Below, piece by piece: positions 47,537 to 58,224 of a stretch of DNA of 64,000 nt. Within the stretch, counting starts at the first letter, position 1. Each line of letters starts with the position of its first letter. The notes under the pieces are model-generated. The model saw only the letters and a list, made by a program, of their open reading frames with translations. It did not search any database and was not told where the DNA came from. Source of the DNA: Quercus robur (Eukaryota > Streptophyta > Magnoliopsida > Fagales > Fagaceae). The stretch lies in assembly GCF_932294415.1 (NCBI RefSeq), contig NC_065536.1:54470354-54534353 (forward strand). The letters run 5' to 3'. The position numbers and the translations under genes are program-made.

Positions 47537-48559
47537 GCATTACAACATGTCCATGCATTAATACTTCCTATGCTTTGTGACTATGTTTGTTTGGTATGCT
47601 TGTTGGTTTTGATTTCGTTTGTTTGTTTGTCTTCTTGTGAATATCTCTTAATTGTGTTTTATCAATCTTTTTGTTTCTTGAGTCAAAAATCCAAAAATTA
47701 CATAAAAAATTTGAAAATCAAAAAGGCTTGATTGACTTTGTTGAGTTTTGTCTTAAAACTCGTTTTGCCGTGTACCTTTGTGCTAATGGCTTTGTGCATT
47801 GTCGAGCATTGCTTGTCTTCATGCACTCATATCACTATGGGAAAAATCTTGAAATCTATGTGATTGTTGTAAATAGATCTTCAAACTTGTCATGAATGAT
47901 TAGTGAATGGTTATGTTGATCTTGAAACATGCATAGTCTTGTGTCTATATCTCTTCCCATTTTTTATTTTTTGTTTTGCTAAAAAGAGCTCACTAAATGT
48001 AAATCTCCAAATGAAAAGAGATATTGAGCTGCAAAAGCCTGTCGCACATTCTAGTATTTGACTAGGAAAAAGGGTAAGCGACCTTATATCAAAAGTGAAA
48101 TTTCTTTCAAAAAGGCCAAAGGCCTGTCCTTCAAAGAAAAATGTTGTCTATACCTCTCATAATGAGAGATGTTTGCCTCAAAAGATCAAAGGTTATGGCT
48201 GAAAGTGGAGTCAAATGAAAGGCTCCTAGTTATGTTATCAAGTTGTGTGGGAAGTCATATATTCATATTTCTATAATTGAGATTGGTCACATGATCTAGT
48301 GCTAATTGTGTATGCCTTGGTTGAATTGATCATTGAAGCTTCACATTAGACAAAGGACTATCTCATTGTTGTTATCCACACACAACACACAAGTTTATGT
48401 TCGATAAATGCCATATTCATTTGTGTGATTGTACTTGATAAAATGTGTTTTCACATGCTCAATCTTTGTTAATTCAAGCACAAAAAGATTTTTTAGTGTT
48501 TTAGGTGTTTTTGGAAAGTGTTTTGCTGAAAAATCTGAAAATTTCAAAAATACAGTTTT

Positions 48560-48840
48560 GTCCTGTTTTGGCGGCTCAGTCGCGGGTGTGTCAAGTCGCG
48601 AGTCTCAGTCGCATCTTCGCTGGTCTGTTTTGGCGACTTGTTCGCGAGTGGAAGGTCCAGTCGCGAGATTCACTCAGAGATTTTCGCGGCTTAGCTCGCG
48701 ACTCACTCGCGGGTAGACCTTCCAGTCGCAAAAAACACTTAGAAAATTTTTTCAAAATTTTCCTCTTGTATGTTTTGGCGACTTGAGCTGGCGACTGTGT
48801 GGCGACTTAATCCAGTCGCGAAAATCGCGTGTTTTGCAGA
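48560..48840 (+). promoter_or_regulatory. Internal TCGCGA-word cluster before the extra ORF
   Basis: About a dozen near-copies of GTCGCGAG / CTCGCGAC / TTCGCGGC on both strands in 280 bp, the same words as in this element's LTR U3. Downstream are a CT-rich leader (48895-48990) and a splice donor (CCAG/GTATGG at 48993-48994). I infer a promoter for the ORF at 49588, though no clear TATA box is seen. Confidence 0.5.
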
Positions 48841-49587
48841 AACAGGAGCAGTTTTTAAACTTTTTTCAGTTTTTCCCTCGAATTTTTGTGACTGTTCATC
48901 TTCTCTCTAAACACTCTCCCTCCCAAACACTCCGTGCTCCCTCGTCCAATCTCTTGTGTTGCATTCTTACAGCCCAAAATCGTCGAGTTCCAGGTATGGG
49001 TTTTCTGATTTTCACTCTTTTCTACTTGATTTTGTGCTTTTACCCTTGATTTTTCGCATTTGATTGTGTTTTTGAAATGGGTTTGAGTTTCGGTCTCTGC
49101 TTCTTGTTCTTGCTTAGCTTGTGGATGCCATTGCTACAGTTTGTGTTAAATGATTGTCATATGCTTATTGCTCTTCATCTTGTGCTTAGATAAGTGTTTA
49201 TTTCATTTCAATCTGAACTTTGAGCTATTGAGATGTTACTTTTGGCTCTGTTTGAGGTTGTGTGTTTCCCTTTGCTAGATTTGCATGTTGTAGATTGTTA
49301 CTCTGTGGGAAGATTCTGTTAGGCTCAATATATTGTGTGTATGTCATATCATTTTCCATAATCTGCCTCAATGTCATTTATTTGCCTTCAGGATAGCTTC
49401 ACCATGTTGTTCATGTGTTTCCTATCCTAGGTTTGGTTTATCCATATGTTTGAACTAAATTGCTTGCTGTTTAAGTGTTTGAAGTTCACTTGTTTGATTG
49501 ATATCTCTCTCTGTTAACTACATGGTACTGACTGGTTATGCACATATATTGTTATATGTTGTTGTGGCCTTTTCTGATTGTTCACAG

Positions 49588-50664
49588 ATGGCTCCTTCAC
49601 CCCAGAAGAAGAAATCTACTGCTAAAAGAGCTGACAAAAGACTTAAGATGGATCCTAGATTGTTTAGGTCAGTTCATCATTTTGAGAGATACAAGGATAA
49701 CTTCTTGAATGCAGGAATCATTCAAGAGAGATTTGTGGATTTGGAAGATCTAAGGCAAACTTTTATTCCCAGTTGTTTTGAAGGAAGAGGATGGGACAAA
49801 CTTTTGAGTGATTTCCCTTTGGTGTGTGAACCCCTGATTAGAGAATTTTATTCAAATGCTGTGATAAAGGAGAATGAGTTAAATTGCTGGGTTAGAGGGA
49901 AAGAATTCATTTTGGATGCACATGTCATAGATGATGTACTAGGGCTAGAGGGTTTGGATGATGAGGAGTTTATCAATTTCAAGGATAGGAGTGTCTCTAT
50001 TGAAACAGTTCAACAGAGGATAGGTGGGCAGAGAGAAGGGAAGTGTTTGAATACCACTGCCTTTCCAGTGGACATGAGGGTTCTAACCATAATCATGATG
50101 TTTAACCTTTATCCTATTAAGAAGTTGACCACAATCAATTGTGCTAGAGCAATTTTTCTGATGGATCTCAAAGAGAAGAACTTCATAGATATAAGTTCCC
50201 ACATCTTTGACATCATTGTGGATGAGACAAGAACTACATCTAGACCAAAACTGATCTTTCCCAGTCTCCTAATGAGGATATTTCGAAGGAAGGGTGTTCA
50301 AATTCCTCAAGACATCAGTCACATGTCCACACCCTCTGCAATCAACAAACTTACCTGCAAAAGGATCAGTGTTAGGCTTCCAGGAGAAGAAGATGAAGGT
50401 GATGAAGGAGAGGAAGTCCCAATGGAGACTGATGCAGAGGCAGCAGGGCATGCATCCACCTCAACACCAAGGAGGAGTGGCAAGAGGTCCAGAGCTTCAA
50501 CTTCTGCAGATGCACCTCCAGATGCTTTCCAGATCATTCTGGAAAGGCTTGATGGGATCAGGGCAGTCCAGACTGAGCATTCTGACAGGATGAGAGCCAT
50601 GCAAGACCAGATTGATGTCTTGGCTGCTACACTTGACAGCTTCACAACTCAGCATGACCAGTGA
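49588..50664 (+). CDS. Transposase_32-like extra ORF of the young element
   Basis: 358 aa, intact. The start at 49588 follows an intron acceptor (TTCACAG/ATGGC); the intron probably runs from 48994. The N-terminus is basic (MAPSPQKKKSTAKRADKR). The globular domain contains CFEGRGWDKLLSDFPLVCEPLIREFYSNA, VIDDVLGLEGL, MFNLYPIKKLTTINCARAIFLM and PSLLMRIFRRKGV. The C-terminal tail is acidic, then Ser/Thr-rich with a basic patch (RRSGKRSRAS), and ends in a short coiled coil (ILERLDGIRAVQTEHSDRM...). It belongs to the 'putative plant transposon protein' group, function unknown. Being uninterrupted in a very young element, it could be translated. Counterpart: 36350-37550. Confidence 0.85.
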   Translation: MAPSPQKKKSTAKRADKRLKMDPRLFRSVHHFERYKDNFLNAGIIQERFVDLEDLRQTFIPSCFEGRGWDKLLSDFPLVCEPLIREFYSNAVIKENELNCWVRGKEFILDAHVIDDVLGLEGLDDEEFINFKDRSVSIETVQQRIGGQREGKCLNTTAFPVDMRVLTIIMMFNLYPIKKLTTINCARAIFLMDLKEKNFIDISSHIFDIIVDETRTTSRPKLIFPSLLMRIFRRKGVQIPQDISHMSTPSAINKLTCKRISVRLPGEEDEGDEGEEVPMETDAEAAGHASTSTPRRSGKRSRASTSADAPPDAFQIILERLDGIRAVQTEHSDRMRAMQDQIDVLAATLDSFTTQHDQ

Positions 50665-51472
50665 CCCTTTGGCCATTCCATGTCAAAAAGGGGGAGAAAG
50701 TTCATTGATAATTGAAGCAGAAAAGCAGCTCCTGAGGGGGAGTAATTTGTTGAGGGGGAGTAATTAGTGTTTTTATGTTTCTTTTGATTTTGATACACTG
50801 TGTTTTGGTGTATAACTGTTTCTAACTCTTTTCATATACTCTTGGTTTAATCTTTAATATATTTGGATGATGTTATTCAGGTATTTGTTGGTTTGTACCC
50901 ATATGCTTTTGTAAGCTTTGAGGGTTTATGTTTTATGCATAGTTTGTAGGCCTTGTGGTATGTACCATGCTTAAGTGCAGCCTTTATGCTATGTGAAATC
51001 AGTATTTTAAATCTAAATGTTCTGCATTGTGGTTTATGTACTGTCATTCTTGTGCCCTTGTAGGATTGTTCCTAGATGCATATGCCTTGTGTGCTATGCA
51101 TTGGTTGAGTGTTGTACATACAAGTGTCTTGCCTTGTGCTTGTTAACTTGTATGTCCTTGTGTTCATTCCAAGTGTGAATGAACACTGTGATCACTACCT
51201 TGTGGTGTTCACTTGGTTGATCAAGCCATGGTTTGTTTATTAACTCCATCTTTGCTTGATCACATATTGCCTGTTTCATATGCATTTATAATTTTCTGCT
51301 TACAATGATCATGGTGTATTGTTGTGTTTCAGGAGTTTATGTTCATATGATTCAAGTGCTTCACAGCTTCTAGAATTAGGTGTGAGTGAGTTTTGATCAA
51401 CTGTTCCCAACTCACATGTTAAGTCTAGAGTCTGTTTTAGGGTTTTGTCACGGAATAGCCAAAGGGGGAGAT
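50665..51472 (+). other. 3' untranslated end of the young element
   Basis: GGGGGAG blocks (50690-50770), AT-rich sequence, then a segment shared with 660-760 and the polypurine tract before the 3' LTR. No ORF recognised. Confidence 0.7.
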
Positions 51473-52583
51473 TGTAAGGTTGAATTTATTCAACCATCTA
51501 ATTGGCTTTATTCCGTGCCAAATTTGCTTGTAATTCAGCATTTAGTAACCCTGTATTTAGGTGGGATTGTTGTAAGGGTAGTGAGTGAGATAGTGTGAAG
51601 ATTGCTCAAGAGTGTGCAAGAAAACAGAGTGTCGCGGCTGGGACTCGCGGCTGGACTCGCGGCTTCAACCCGCCAGAAGATGCACACGTGCCAAGCATGC
51701 TGGAAGATGAACAGTCATGCTAGCTGGAGCACTACAGGACAAAACAGGACAACTGGCCATACGGTTAACTCGCGACTGGAACTCGCGACTTAGTCAAGCC
51801 GCGAGGTCAAGCCGCGAGCCACCCCTGTTTTGGAAAAACCTGACGTTTCGCATTCCACTCCTCTTCAGTATAAATACCCTTTTAACCCACGATTGAAAGA
51901 GAGCTTCCAGAGAGAATTTTGAGAGAGAAACCCTAAAGAAAAACCAGATTGTTTCACCCACAATCTCTACCTTAGAGTCTCATCAAATTCCCTCACTCTC
52001 TTCCTCTCCATTGTCAAATCCTTGAGAGGCCTTTATACCAAACCTGGTTCTCACCATTATCATCCCTGTGAGACAGTCGTTTGGAGTTCTGGGAAGCAGT
52101 TAGGAAGGAGCCAATATTCATTAGTTGATGCTACGGTGTAGTAGCGGAATCCGGAAAGCTAGAAAAGAAAAAGGTTCGGCGCAACCTCGTTGGAGCAAGA
52201 AGCTTGGAGGGCTTAGGTGCATTGGGTAGATTAGGCTTGGAGGGTCTATTGCTGTCCTTGTATCCCAACTGTATTTTCTAGTGGATTGATTACCGCTTGG
52301 AGGGCGGCGGAGAGGTTTTTCGCCGAGGTCTTCGGTTTCCTCTTCGATAACATATCTGGTGTTATTGCTGTGTTTGCATCTTCCTTCCTCTCTATCTCTG
52401 TCTTTACATTATCTGCTGTGGTTTATTTTGTTAAGACTTAGATAGTTGTTTAATCAATTCCATGTTATAGCATATGTTAAGTTTCCGCACACTAGTTGTT
52501 TAACATATTGCTTGTATTGATTGAATTGGTTTTTGGGGGTCTAAACGTTCAAAAGTGTTTTTGTACACGTTTTTGAACTTTCA
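51473..52583 (+). repeat. 3' LTR of the young element
   Basis: Identical to the 5' LTR except for G-to-A in ATTCATT(G/A)GTTG and C-to-A in GAAA(C/A)GAAA. TATAAATA is at 51869-51876. Confidence 0.95.
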
Positions 52584-52588
52584 TTTAT

Positions 52589-53481
52589 GAAATTGGATTT
52601 CATAAATATATCAATAACTTAAAAGATTAAACTGAGTACTCAAGGATTAAGATGTAGTAATTTTCAAAGTGGCAGTCTACATTCATGACTTTGTATTACT
52701 ATGAATATTTATGATGGGATTGCATATATAATAAAGTCTTGGGATATAATTTATTAATAAGGCCTAGAGTGCAATTATATTTATATAATAGTATTAAATA
52801 TAATTAATGGTAACTTTGGACTTGTCAAGAGTTGACAGAAATGCCCAAGGCCCATTGGAGCTAGTGTCTTATTAGTCCCTTTTGGTCCCACTCCAAGCCA
52901 CACACTAAAGCCCAATAGGCCAGCCCAATTAGATAATCAGTTAGTTATAAAGAGAGAAACATACAAAATTTTATTTTAAGGGAGACATCATTGTGAAATG
53001 GTGTGTATGTGTGAGTGAAGCCACTCGATTATTCTCCCTTGGAAACTGATTGAGAGAACACACTTCTTGGGCGTAAAGTGGAATTGGAGTGAAGATTAAA
53101 AGTGTTCTCAAGTACTTCTAATATTTTGTTTTGAATTTCACCGCAACAAGGTATGCTATCTTGTTCTTAAATTCTAAAATTTACATAGTGCATGTTATCA
53201 ATCATGAATGAAATAGATCCATGTTTGTTGCTTCCGCTGTGTGTTTTGTATGAGATACAAAACCAGATTTAATTGGAGTAGATTTAATTGGAGTGAAGAT
53301 TAAAAGTGTTCTCAAGTACTTCTAATCTTTTGTTTTGAATTTCACCGCAACAAGGTACACTATCTTGTTCTTAAATTCTAAAATTTACATAGTGCATGTT
53401 ATCAATCATGAATGAAATAGATCCATGTTTGTTGCTTTCGCTGTGTGTTTTGTATGAGATACAAAACCAGATTTTCCAACA
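52589..53481 (+). repeat. Second half of the copia 5' LTR with an internal duplication
   Basis: The last ~195 bp (from AATTGGAGTGAAGATTAAAA) occur twice in tandem, about 53083-53277 and 53280-53475, differing by a few bases. The 3' LTR has the block once (55420-55611). TATAAAGAG-like sequence is near 52946-52954. Confidence 0.8.
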
Positions 53482-54953
53482 ATTGGTATTAGAGCTAGGT
53501 TTTCATATCATGTTTGTATAACATGTGATTGAGTTTTAGAATTTAATAAAACCGTTATCTTTGTGTTTTCAAATTTCTGCATAAAGTTATTGTTCCATAA
53601 ACCCTGTGTGCATTGACCAATATATGCGATATATTGTTTTGCATGGTTCCAAGAGGACACGGCTGTAACTTTTGTTTTGTGCCGTATGTTTTTGGTGTTT
53701 GTATTCATCAAGGACACCATCTACACATCTTGCGAATGGGTTTACTTTTGTTATGCACGACTTGGATATTATTGGCAGTTGTGAGTAGTTTTTGAATGAA
53801 ATTGAAATAACCGTCATGTGCATGTATTTAGTTATTGCACCGCTTGGCCATCTTATAAGCATAAGACAATTTAATATTAATTGCCTTGATGGCCATCTTG
53901 CATGTATTAATAGTTTATAAAGGATTCATCCACAATATATATATATATATATATATATGGATTCATAAGCATTCGGATTATTGATATAAGGTAGTGATAC
54001 AATGTTTCTAGCATGTGTTATATGCCTTGGATGTCTTGGATCCGTATATTAAAGTGTGTTTCATATGTTGCAATTTATATGGAGATACATGGATATATAT
54101 GCTATCTTGTTAATGCTAGGATTATGAAATTTATTCCTAATGAGATTAGGATTATGTTTTCAAGGTTTCTAGCATTATTATGGTTCTTGATCTTAAAAAC
54201 CTTTAATCTAAAATATCTAGTGGGAGAGAGATACAAGGGTTGGATCTCACGGCCTCCATTATCGGTTCATAGTAGTGTGGGGTAAGCACCTCATCTTGGC
54301 GTATATGCCTTGCGATCCCAAAGGAGGGTGTTTACTTTATAGTACTATAAGATTGAACTTACCCGTTTAAAGTAGTGAGGACAAGCACCTTGTCTTGGCG
54401 TATATGCCCTGCGATCCCAAAGGAGGGTGTTTTGTTCCATGGTGCTACAAGTTTAAACACTATAGAAGGAGATGAAATGTGGCTACACATGATTCTAGAT
54501 AATGGTGTACACTAGACTAAGTGTAATGTTAACCTCCCAAAGGAACTATGTCATTATTACTTAGAGGCTAAAGGTAATACGACATATTATTAGTGTTTGA
54601 TAAGAGTTATCATGATAGCACTAATAATGAGAATAGTTCTCAATCAATCATAGTGTTTATAATATACTTGCTACCAAGGAATTATAGACATGGGATTGGG
54701 TTGTCGTTGCATATTTTTTATTATGGTTTTATTAAGGTTCCATACTATATGTTTATATGCTAAATTGATAATGTCTAGTTTACTTATTATATTCATGTTT
54801 GTTATTTTCAGATTTAAAATCATGGCATCATTTAGCCCACTTGTTGCTATTCTTAATCAAAACAAATTGACTGGATCCAACTATGTTGATTGGAAAAGAA
54901 ATTTGGATATTGTTCTTATTGCTGAAGAGCATAAATATGTGCTTACTCAACAT
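53482..54953 (+). pseudogene. Copia internal remnant: primer site, leader, Gag start
   Basis: TGGTATTAGAGC primer site at 53484, a long untranslated leader with a (TA)n tract (53936-53957) and two copies of an AAGCACCT(C/T)(A/G)TCTTGGCGT segment (54275, 54386). Then Gag from 54822: MASFSPLVAILNQNKLTGSNYVDWKRNLDIVLIAEEHKYVLTQ is split over 43 residues before similarity ends at the LTR junction. Confidence 0.75.
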
Positions 54954-55611
54954 GTACTCAAGGATTAAGATATAGTAATCTTCATAGTGGCAGTCTACAT
55001 TCATGACTTTATATTACTACAAATATTTGATGAAGGGGTTGCATGTATAATAAAGTCTTGGGATATAATTTATTAATAAGGCCTAGAGTGCAATTATATT
55101 TATATAGTGGTATTAAATATAATTAATGGTAACTTTGGACTTATCAAGAGTTGACAGAAAAAGCCCAAGGCCCATTGGAGCTAGTGTCTTATTGGTCCCT
55201 TTTGGTCCCACTCCAAGCCACACACTAAAGCCTAATTGGAAAGGCCTAATAGGCCAGCCCAATTAGACAATCATTTAGTTATAAAGGGAGAAACATACAA
55301 AATTTTATTTTAAGAGAGACATCATTGTGAAATGGTGTGTATGTGTGAGTGAAGCCACTCGATTATTCTCCCTTGGAAACTGATTAAGAGACCACACTTC
55401 TTGGGCGTAAAGTGGAATTGGAGTGAAGATTAAAAGTGTTCCCAAGTACTTCTAATCTTTCGTTTTGAATTTCACTGCACCAAGGTGCGCTATCTTGTTC
55501 TTAAATTCTGAAATTTACATAGTGCATGTTATCAATCATGAATGAAATAGATCCATGTTTGTTACTTCCACTGTGTATTTTATATGAGATACAAAACCAT
55601 AATTTCCAACA
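54954..55611 (+). repeat. Truncated copia 3' LTR
   Basis: Aligns with 52630-53481 (TACTCAAGGATTAAGAT ... TTTCCAACA) but lacks the first ~750 bp. The join to Gag occurs at the shared word GTACTCAAGG-like, consistent with microhomology-mediated deletion. Confidence 0.8.
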
Positions 55612-56560
55612 TACACATCTCGAGGTAGATTAGGTTTCTTACATGTTTTAGCACAAGCAAGGGAAATGAACAAAACAAAGGGCACAAAATATATTATGTA
55701 CATACAAAACAACATTTTAATACTTAAGAAAAACAAGAAACATCAAGAGAGCAAGAATCAAGGAGGAGAGTGTGGATCACGGAAGGATCTACATCTCCTT
55801 CTCATAGCACTTACAGTGTTGTTGTTTTTGATGGGCCCCTTGGTTGAAATTGAATACCATAGTTGTATGTGTGGGAGAATAGGTTGAACTACTTGATTTA
55901 GGGTGGATTGGGATGCCCTAAATGATTGTGTTTGCAAGCTTGAACCAACTAGAATTCTAATATAGGTGAGAAAGCGACTACCTTCAAATGAAAAGATCTG
56001 AAGATCAATCTAATTCTTAACCTTTCTACCCTTCTAGCCTTAAAACTCTAGGTTTAGGTATTCTAGCAGAATTTTGGCAGAGTTTCAGTAAGGTTTAATT
56101 TTCTGACCCTTTGGATGTTAGAAATGGGGTTATATATAGGGAAAAAGGGTAGTTAGGGATTGATGACATGTTTGGGCAGCCAGTTGATCATGCTGGTTGC
56201 CCTAGAATCTCATCAAAATCGAAATGAAGTAACTTTAGGCTTTCTATCCAGAAAGTGCGTATGCCACAGATTAGGTGCGTACACATCATATACTTGGCGT
56301 ATGCACTCTTTGTAAGTCTAGGCCAATTAGGACAAATTGTCTTTTGGGCTTTGGTCTTCTTACCTATTTTCACAATTGGGCTTGGGCTTGGATTGTAATG
56401 AGTCATTCTTAGCCCTGTCATCCACATTGGGTTCCACACACAATGTTGATCATTTTAGTAGCGATTTGATTTCTTGTCATTGGGGTCGGGGGGCTTGGAT
56501 ATAGGTCGGAACAAAGTAGGGCGTCTACAGGTAGTGACAGAAGGACTACATCAAATAATT
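55612..56560. repeat. Second fragment of the older host repeat
   Basis: Contains TATATATAGG (56131-56140), CG words GTGCGTATGCC / GGTGCGTACACA / GGCGTATGCACT (56254-56310) and a GGGCGTCTACA end-like sequence (56520-56530), as in gypsy Tat/Ogre LTRs. No gene. Confidence 0.4.
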
Positions 56561-56785
56561 TTTAAAATTGAAGGATTGAATTGATTGAAAAATTGAAGTT
56601 ACATGATTGAATTAAATTTTGGGCAAAGTTAGAGGGTAAAAGTTAAAATTTAGCCAAAAAACATTATTATTGGTCCTTTATTTCATTTTGGGATGTCTCA
56701 AAATGTAGTCATCTTTGAAAAGTTAATAAATAAATTTCCTAACTTACCATTTATTTAAAAAGTCATTACCATTCTTATATGAGAA

Positions 56786-57360
56786 ATGTTAACGGATGCC
56801 CTAAGAGCATTGGTTTATAAAATATTTTTAGAAAATTTTATGGGAAAAAAAAAAAAAAAACAACTGACTGTTTAAATAGCTTTTAGGGTAAACTACATAT
56901 TTGGCCCATATCCTTTACAACATATTTCTATTTGGTCCTTAATATTTTAATTGTGTCGATTTGGTCCTTAACCTTTTATTGTTGTGTCAATTTAGTTCTT
57001 GTTGTTATATCTTGGATGAAAATTGATGACATGTCAAATGGCCAATATAAAATTTTATTGTATTGTCACATCAATGAAAGCTGATTTTTTTTTTTTTTTT
57101 TTTTTTTTGGCCATTAGACGTGTCATCAATTTTCATCCAAAAATTAACAGTAAGGACAAAATTGACACGATACTGAAAGGTTAGAGACCAAATTGATACA
57201 ATTAAAGGGTTAGAGATCAAATTGAAATATGGTGTATAGGATAGGGACCAAATATGTAGTTTACCCTAGCTTTTATATGTCTCATGAAATGGTATTTTAA
57301 AACTTTCTTAAAATAGTCCATTAATTAAAAATTGCTCTAAGGACACCCGATAATAGTAAC
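56786..57360. mobile_element. MITE (GTTAACGGATGCCCTAAGAGC ends) with a nested MITE
   Basis: The left end ATGTTAACGGATGCCCTAAG and the right end GCTCTAAGGACACCCGATAA are rough inverted counterparts. Related copies are at 57511-57686 and 63623-63799. The Mutator-type MITE at 56886-57266 sits inside. Confidence 0.6.
56886..57266. mobile_element. Mutator-type MITE, 381 bp, 9-bp target duplication
   Basis: Long inverted ends, GGGTAAACTACATATTTGG ... CCAAATATGTAGTTTACCC, with the similarity running well inward (TTTGGTCC..., CATCAATTTTCATCCAA). A perfect 9-bp duplication TAGCTTTTA is at 56877-56885 and 57267-57275. The centre is a poly-T run. No coding capacity. Confidence 0.9.
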
Positions 57361-57510
57361 CTTCTTTTATTAGAGTTTAAATCAATAGGGGTAGTTCTTT
57401 AAACTTGTACCCTTTCAACTAGAAGACGATGCTTTAATGATGTTCCGTTAAAAGTTTAGCTTTCTAAACATGATCAACAATATTGGATAGAGGTAATATT
57501 TATTGAGAAA

Positions 57511-57686
57511 AGTTAACGAATGCCCTAAAGATATTGATTTATGAAATATTTTTAGAAACTTTTTATGGAAAAAGAAAAAAATTAATTAATTTTTTTGATG
57601 TCTTTTTATATATATTTCCCATAAAAATAGTATTAAAAATTTCTTAAAATAGTTAATTAACAATTGTTCTCAGAGCATCCGCTAAC
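57511..57686. mobile_element. MITE, second copy of the GTTAACG-GATGCCCTAAG family
   Basis: GTTAACGAATGCCCTAAAG at the left and CTCAGAGCATCCGCTAAC at the right are inverted. The ATATTTTTAGAAA subterminal block is shared with 56815-56835. 57687-58224 beyond it holds poly(A)/poly(T) runs (57898-57913, 58004-58022) and nothing recognised. Confidence 0.65.
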
Positions 57687-58224
57687 AGGACCTATGTTCA
57701 TTTGTTGTCATCTGACTTTTCTATCCCCCTGGCAAACATACTTGAAGGAAAATAAAAAGTTTTCTTCTGCTTTCTTTTCAATATTCACGTTACTTTTCAT
57801 TGTTTCATTTTCCTTCCACTGTATCAAACAGATGACATTGAATTCTGGACAACAAGAATATCAGAATTGATTATACAACCATGTAAATAAATTATAAAAA
57901 AAAAAAAAAAAAACCAGTTATCAAGATTCTAGAGTCATTAAAAAGTAAATCATACCAGTTTGGATTGGAGGGAAAAATACAGAAAAAATATTTTTATTGA
58001 TGTTTTTTTTTTTTTTTTTTTTAGAGAAACAAAATGTACAAAGGAGAGAATGATAATTTGAATGTACATCAAAGTTGTCCACATGGACCTCATATAGGAG
58101 AGGGCACAGAGGGTAGTATATTTAATGGTATATATAAGGAAAATACAGAGATCACACTTTCCAAATTTATTTATTTATTTATCTTACATATTTATTTTAT
58201 TTTATTTATAAAAAAAACAAGTTC

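Larger units (their letters stand above)
44380..52583 (+). mobile_element. Young non-autonomous LTR element, 8.2 kb, Gag plus extra ORF, no pol
   Basis: Both LTRs are 1111 bp (44380-45490 and 51473-52583) and by eye differ at only two bases. A perfect target duplication TTTAT lies at 44375-44379 and 52584-52588. The TGGTATCAGAGC primer site is at 45493, and the CCAAAGGGGGAGAT polypurine tract precedes 51473. It encodes a copia-type Gag and a separate Transposase_32-like protein but no protease, integrase, RT or RNase H, so it must have used enzymes from another element. It sits in the 5' LTR of the 43677 copia element. Confidence 0.95.
43677..55611 (+). mobile_element. Decayed copia element hosting a nested insertion
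   Basis: The 5' LTR is 43677-44379 plus 52589-53481 (TGTTAGGATTAGTG ... TTTTCCAACA), interrupted by the young 8.2-kb element. A TGGTATTAGAGC primer site follows at 53484. Internal DNA is reduced to a Gag start (54822-54968, MASFSPLVAILNQNKLTGSN...), then jumps into the interior of the 3' LTR (about 54954-55611). Flanking TACAT / TACAC is a one-mismatch target duplication. All pol is lost. Confidence 0.8.

Noticed and set aside
48429..49049. ORFs of 88-95 aa in the young element
   Set aside because: They run through the TCGCGA cluster and leader with no domain. The real ORF starts at 49588 after the acceptor.
54690..54968. 92-aa ORF starting MGLGCRC
   Set aside because: Only the part from 54822 (MASFSP...) is Gag-like. 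The upstream portion is untranslated leader read in frame.
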